From assembly GCA_945872375.1 (NCBI GenBank), contig CAMBYR010000028.1, positions 1 through 14,198 on the forward strand: a stretch of 14,198 nt of DNA, written 5' to 3'. The DNA is from an uncultured Blautia sp. Lineage in GTDB: Bacteria > Bacillota > Clostridia > Lachnospirales > Lachnospiraceae. Positions 13,905 to 14,198 of this stretch are shown one piece after another. Numbering within the stretch: the first letter of the stretch is position 1; every line of letters starts with the position of its first letter. A program made the translations under genes and the position numbers. The notes beneath the pieces are model-generated. The model was not told the DNA's origin, ran no database searches, and saw only the letters and a program-made list of their open reading frames with translations.

Positions 13905-14198
13905 TTAAACTGACATGTCTGCTGCACAGACATCACATGGCTGCTGTCCGGAACTTTTATGGCAAGTATGTGTATCCTTGCCTTTTTCCCGAAACAGGAA
14001 TGTCAGCCTCTCACTGTCCGGGCGGGGCTTTTCCAGGGTATAGGCATCATACACTGCCGCAAATTCCATGCCGGCATCTTCTCCAAGCCTCCGGATGGTC
14101 TCCGGGGAATAAGCCCGCTGATAATGAACTTCTTCTTCTTTTTCATACAGACCGTCTTCTCATGGAAGGAACAGTGTCATCTCGTAAATATAGATACC
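13905..14198 (-). pseudogene. SAM-dependent methyltransferase C-terminus with in-frame TGA (partial)
   Basis: One minus-strand frame runs from the window's right edge to a TAA at 13905-13907. It reads GIYIYEMTLFLP, then TGA (14160-14162), then 84 more residues beginning EDGLYEKEEEVHYQRAYS and including ETIRRLGEDAGMEFAAVYDA and DSERLTFLFREKGK. This resembles the C-terminal third of class I SAM-dependent methyltransferases common in Lachnospiraceae: a strand-rich end with HYQRAYS and SERLxFxxREKGK. Both sides of the TGA read as one family sequence, which suggests a nonsense mutation (or a base error; a one-base change from GGA or CGA would explain it). The last 24 residues after REKGK form an unusual tail with three cysteines. 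The N-terminal SAM-binding part lies outside the window. It sits directly upstream of hslO. The family call is by recognition only. Confidence 0.6.
13961..13987 (+). terminator. Terminator-like hairpin facing against the operon
   Basis: GGCAAG (13961-13966) pairs with CTTGCC (13977-13982) and is followed by TTTTT (13983-13987) on the plus strand. It lies in the 3' coding part of the leftward methyltransferase frame, so it could only stop antisense transcription. No rightward gene is seen here. The stem is short and may be chance. Confidence 0.3.

Noticed and set aside
13071..13913. Open frame of 280 codons on the plus strand
   Set aside because: It is antisense to hslO, whose zinc cysteines and N-terminus are unmistakable. 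It shows no domain and no translation signals.
14189..14198. TATAGATACC at the right edge as a further terminal repeat of the palindromic element
   Set aside because: It differs from TATGATACC by an inserted base, lies inside a coding frame, and has no neighbouring element sequence; chance is sufficient.

Overview
The window looks like a chromosomal segment of a low-to-mid-GC Firmicute, most likely a gut Lachnospiraceae (Blautia/Ruminococcus/Dorea-like). This rests on an AddAB-type recombination nuclease instead of RecBCD, a two-domain glutamine-dependent NadE, Hsp33, a PadR/DUF4097 envelope operon, and strong AGGAGG-type ribosome binding sites. Genus is inference only. I see no rRNA, tRNA, CRISPR, phage or transposase gene.

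Layout. (1) 1-1890: a leftward three-gene operon (padR-type repressor, small multipass membrane protein, DUF4097-like exported protein). It is bracketed by two copies of a palindromic, MITE-like repeat. One copy lies 5 bp past the last stop codon and the window starts inside it. The other, longer copy lies between the operon's promoter and its first ribosome binding site, so it should be transcribed as a structured leader of about 230 nt. (2) 1900-1971: an AT-rich divergent promoter region. It holds a PadR-like dyad over the leftward -10 and the start signals of the rightward rRNA methyltransferase gene. (3) 2007-3407: an RsmF/NOL1-type m5C rRNA methyltransferase, ended by a bidirectional terminator whose loop contains the stop codon. 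(4) 3442-10465: leftward addB-addA, encoding the helicase-nuclease that processes double-strand breaks for recombination. All expected catalytic and Fe-S residues are visible. (5) 10610-11047: a rightward single-pass membrane protein with a degenerate FMN-binding-like domain. (6) 11054-14198: a leftward group made of a SAM methyltransferase C-terminus with an in-frame TGA, hslO (redox chaperone Hsp33) and nadE (NAD+ synthetase).

Most of the window is ordinary housekeeping sequence. The unusual parts are regulatory and structural. A repeat sits inside the leader of an autoregulated envelope-stress-like operon. The nadE group's only strong terminator is embedded inside the convergent membrane gene. 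The rsmF stop codon sits in its own terminator loop. The methyltransferase at the right edge appears interrupted. I do not see a clearly new defence or metabolic system. The repeat-bracketed padR cassette is the best candidate for something undescribed.
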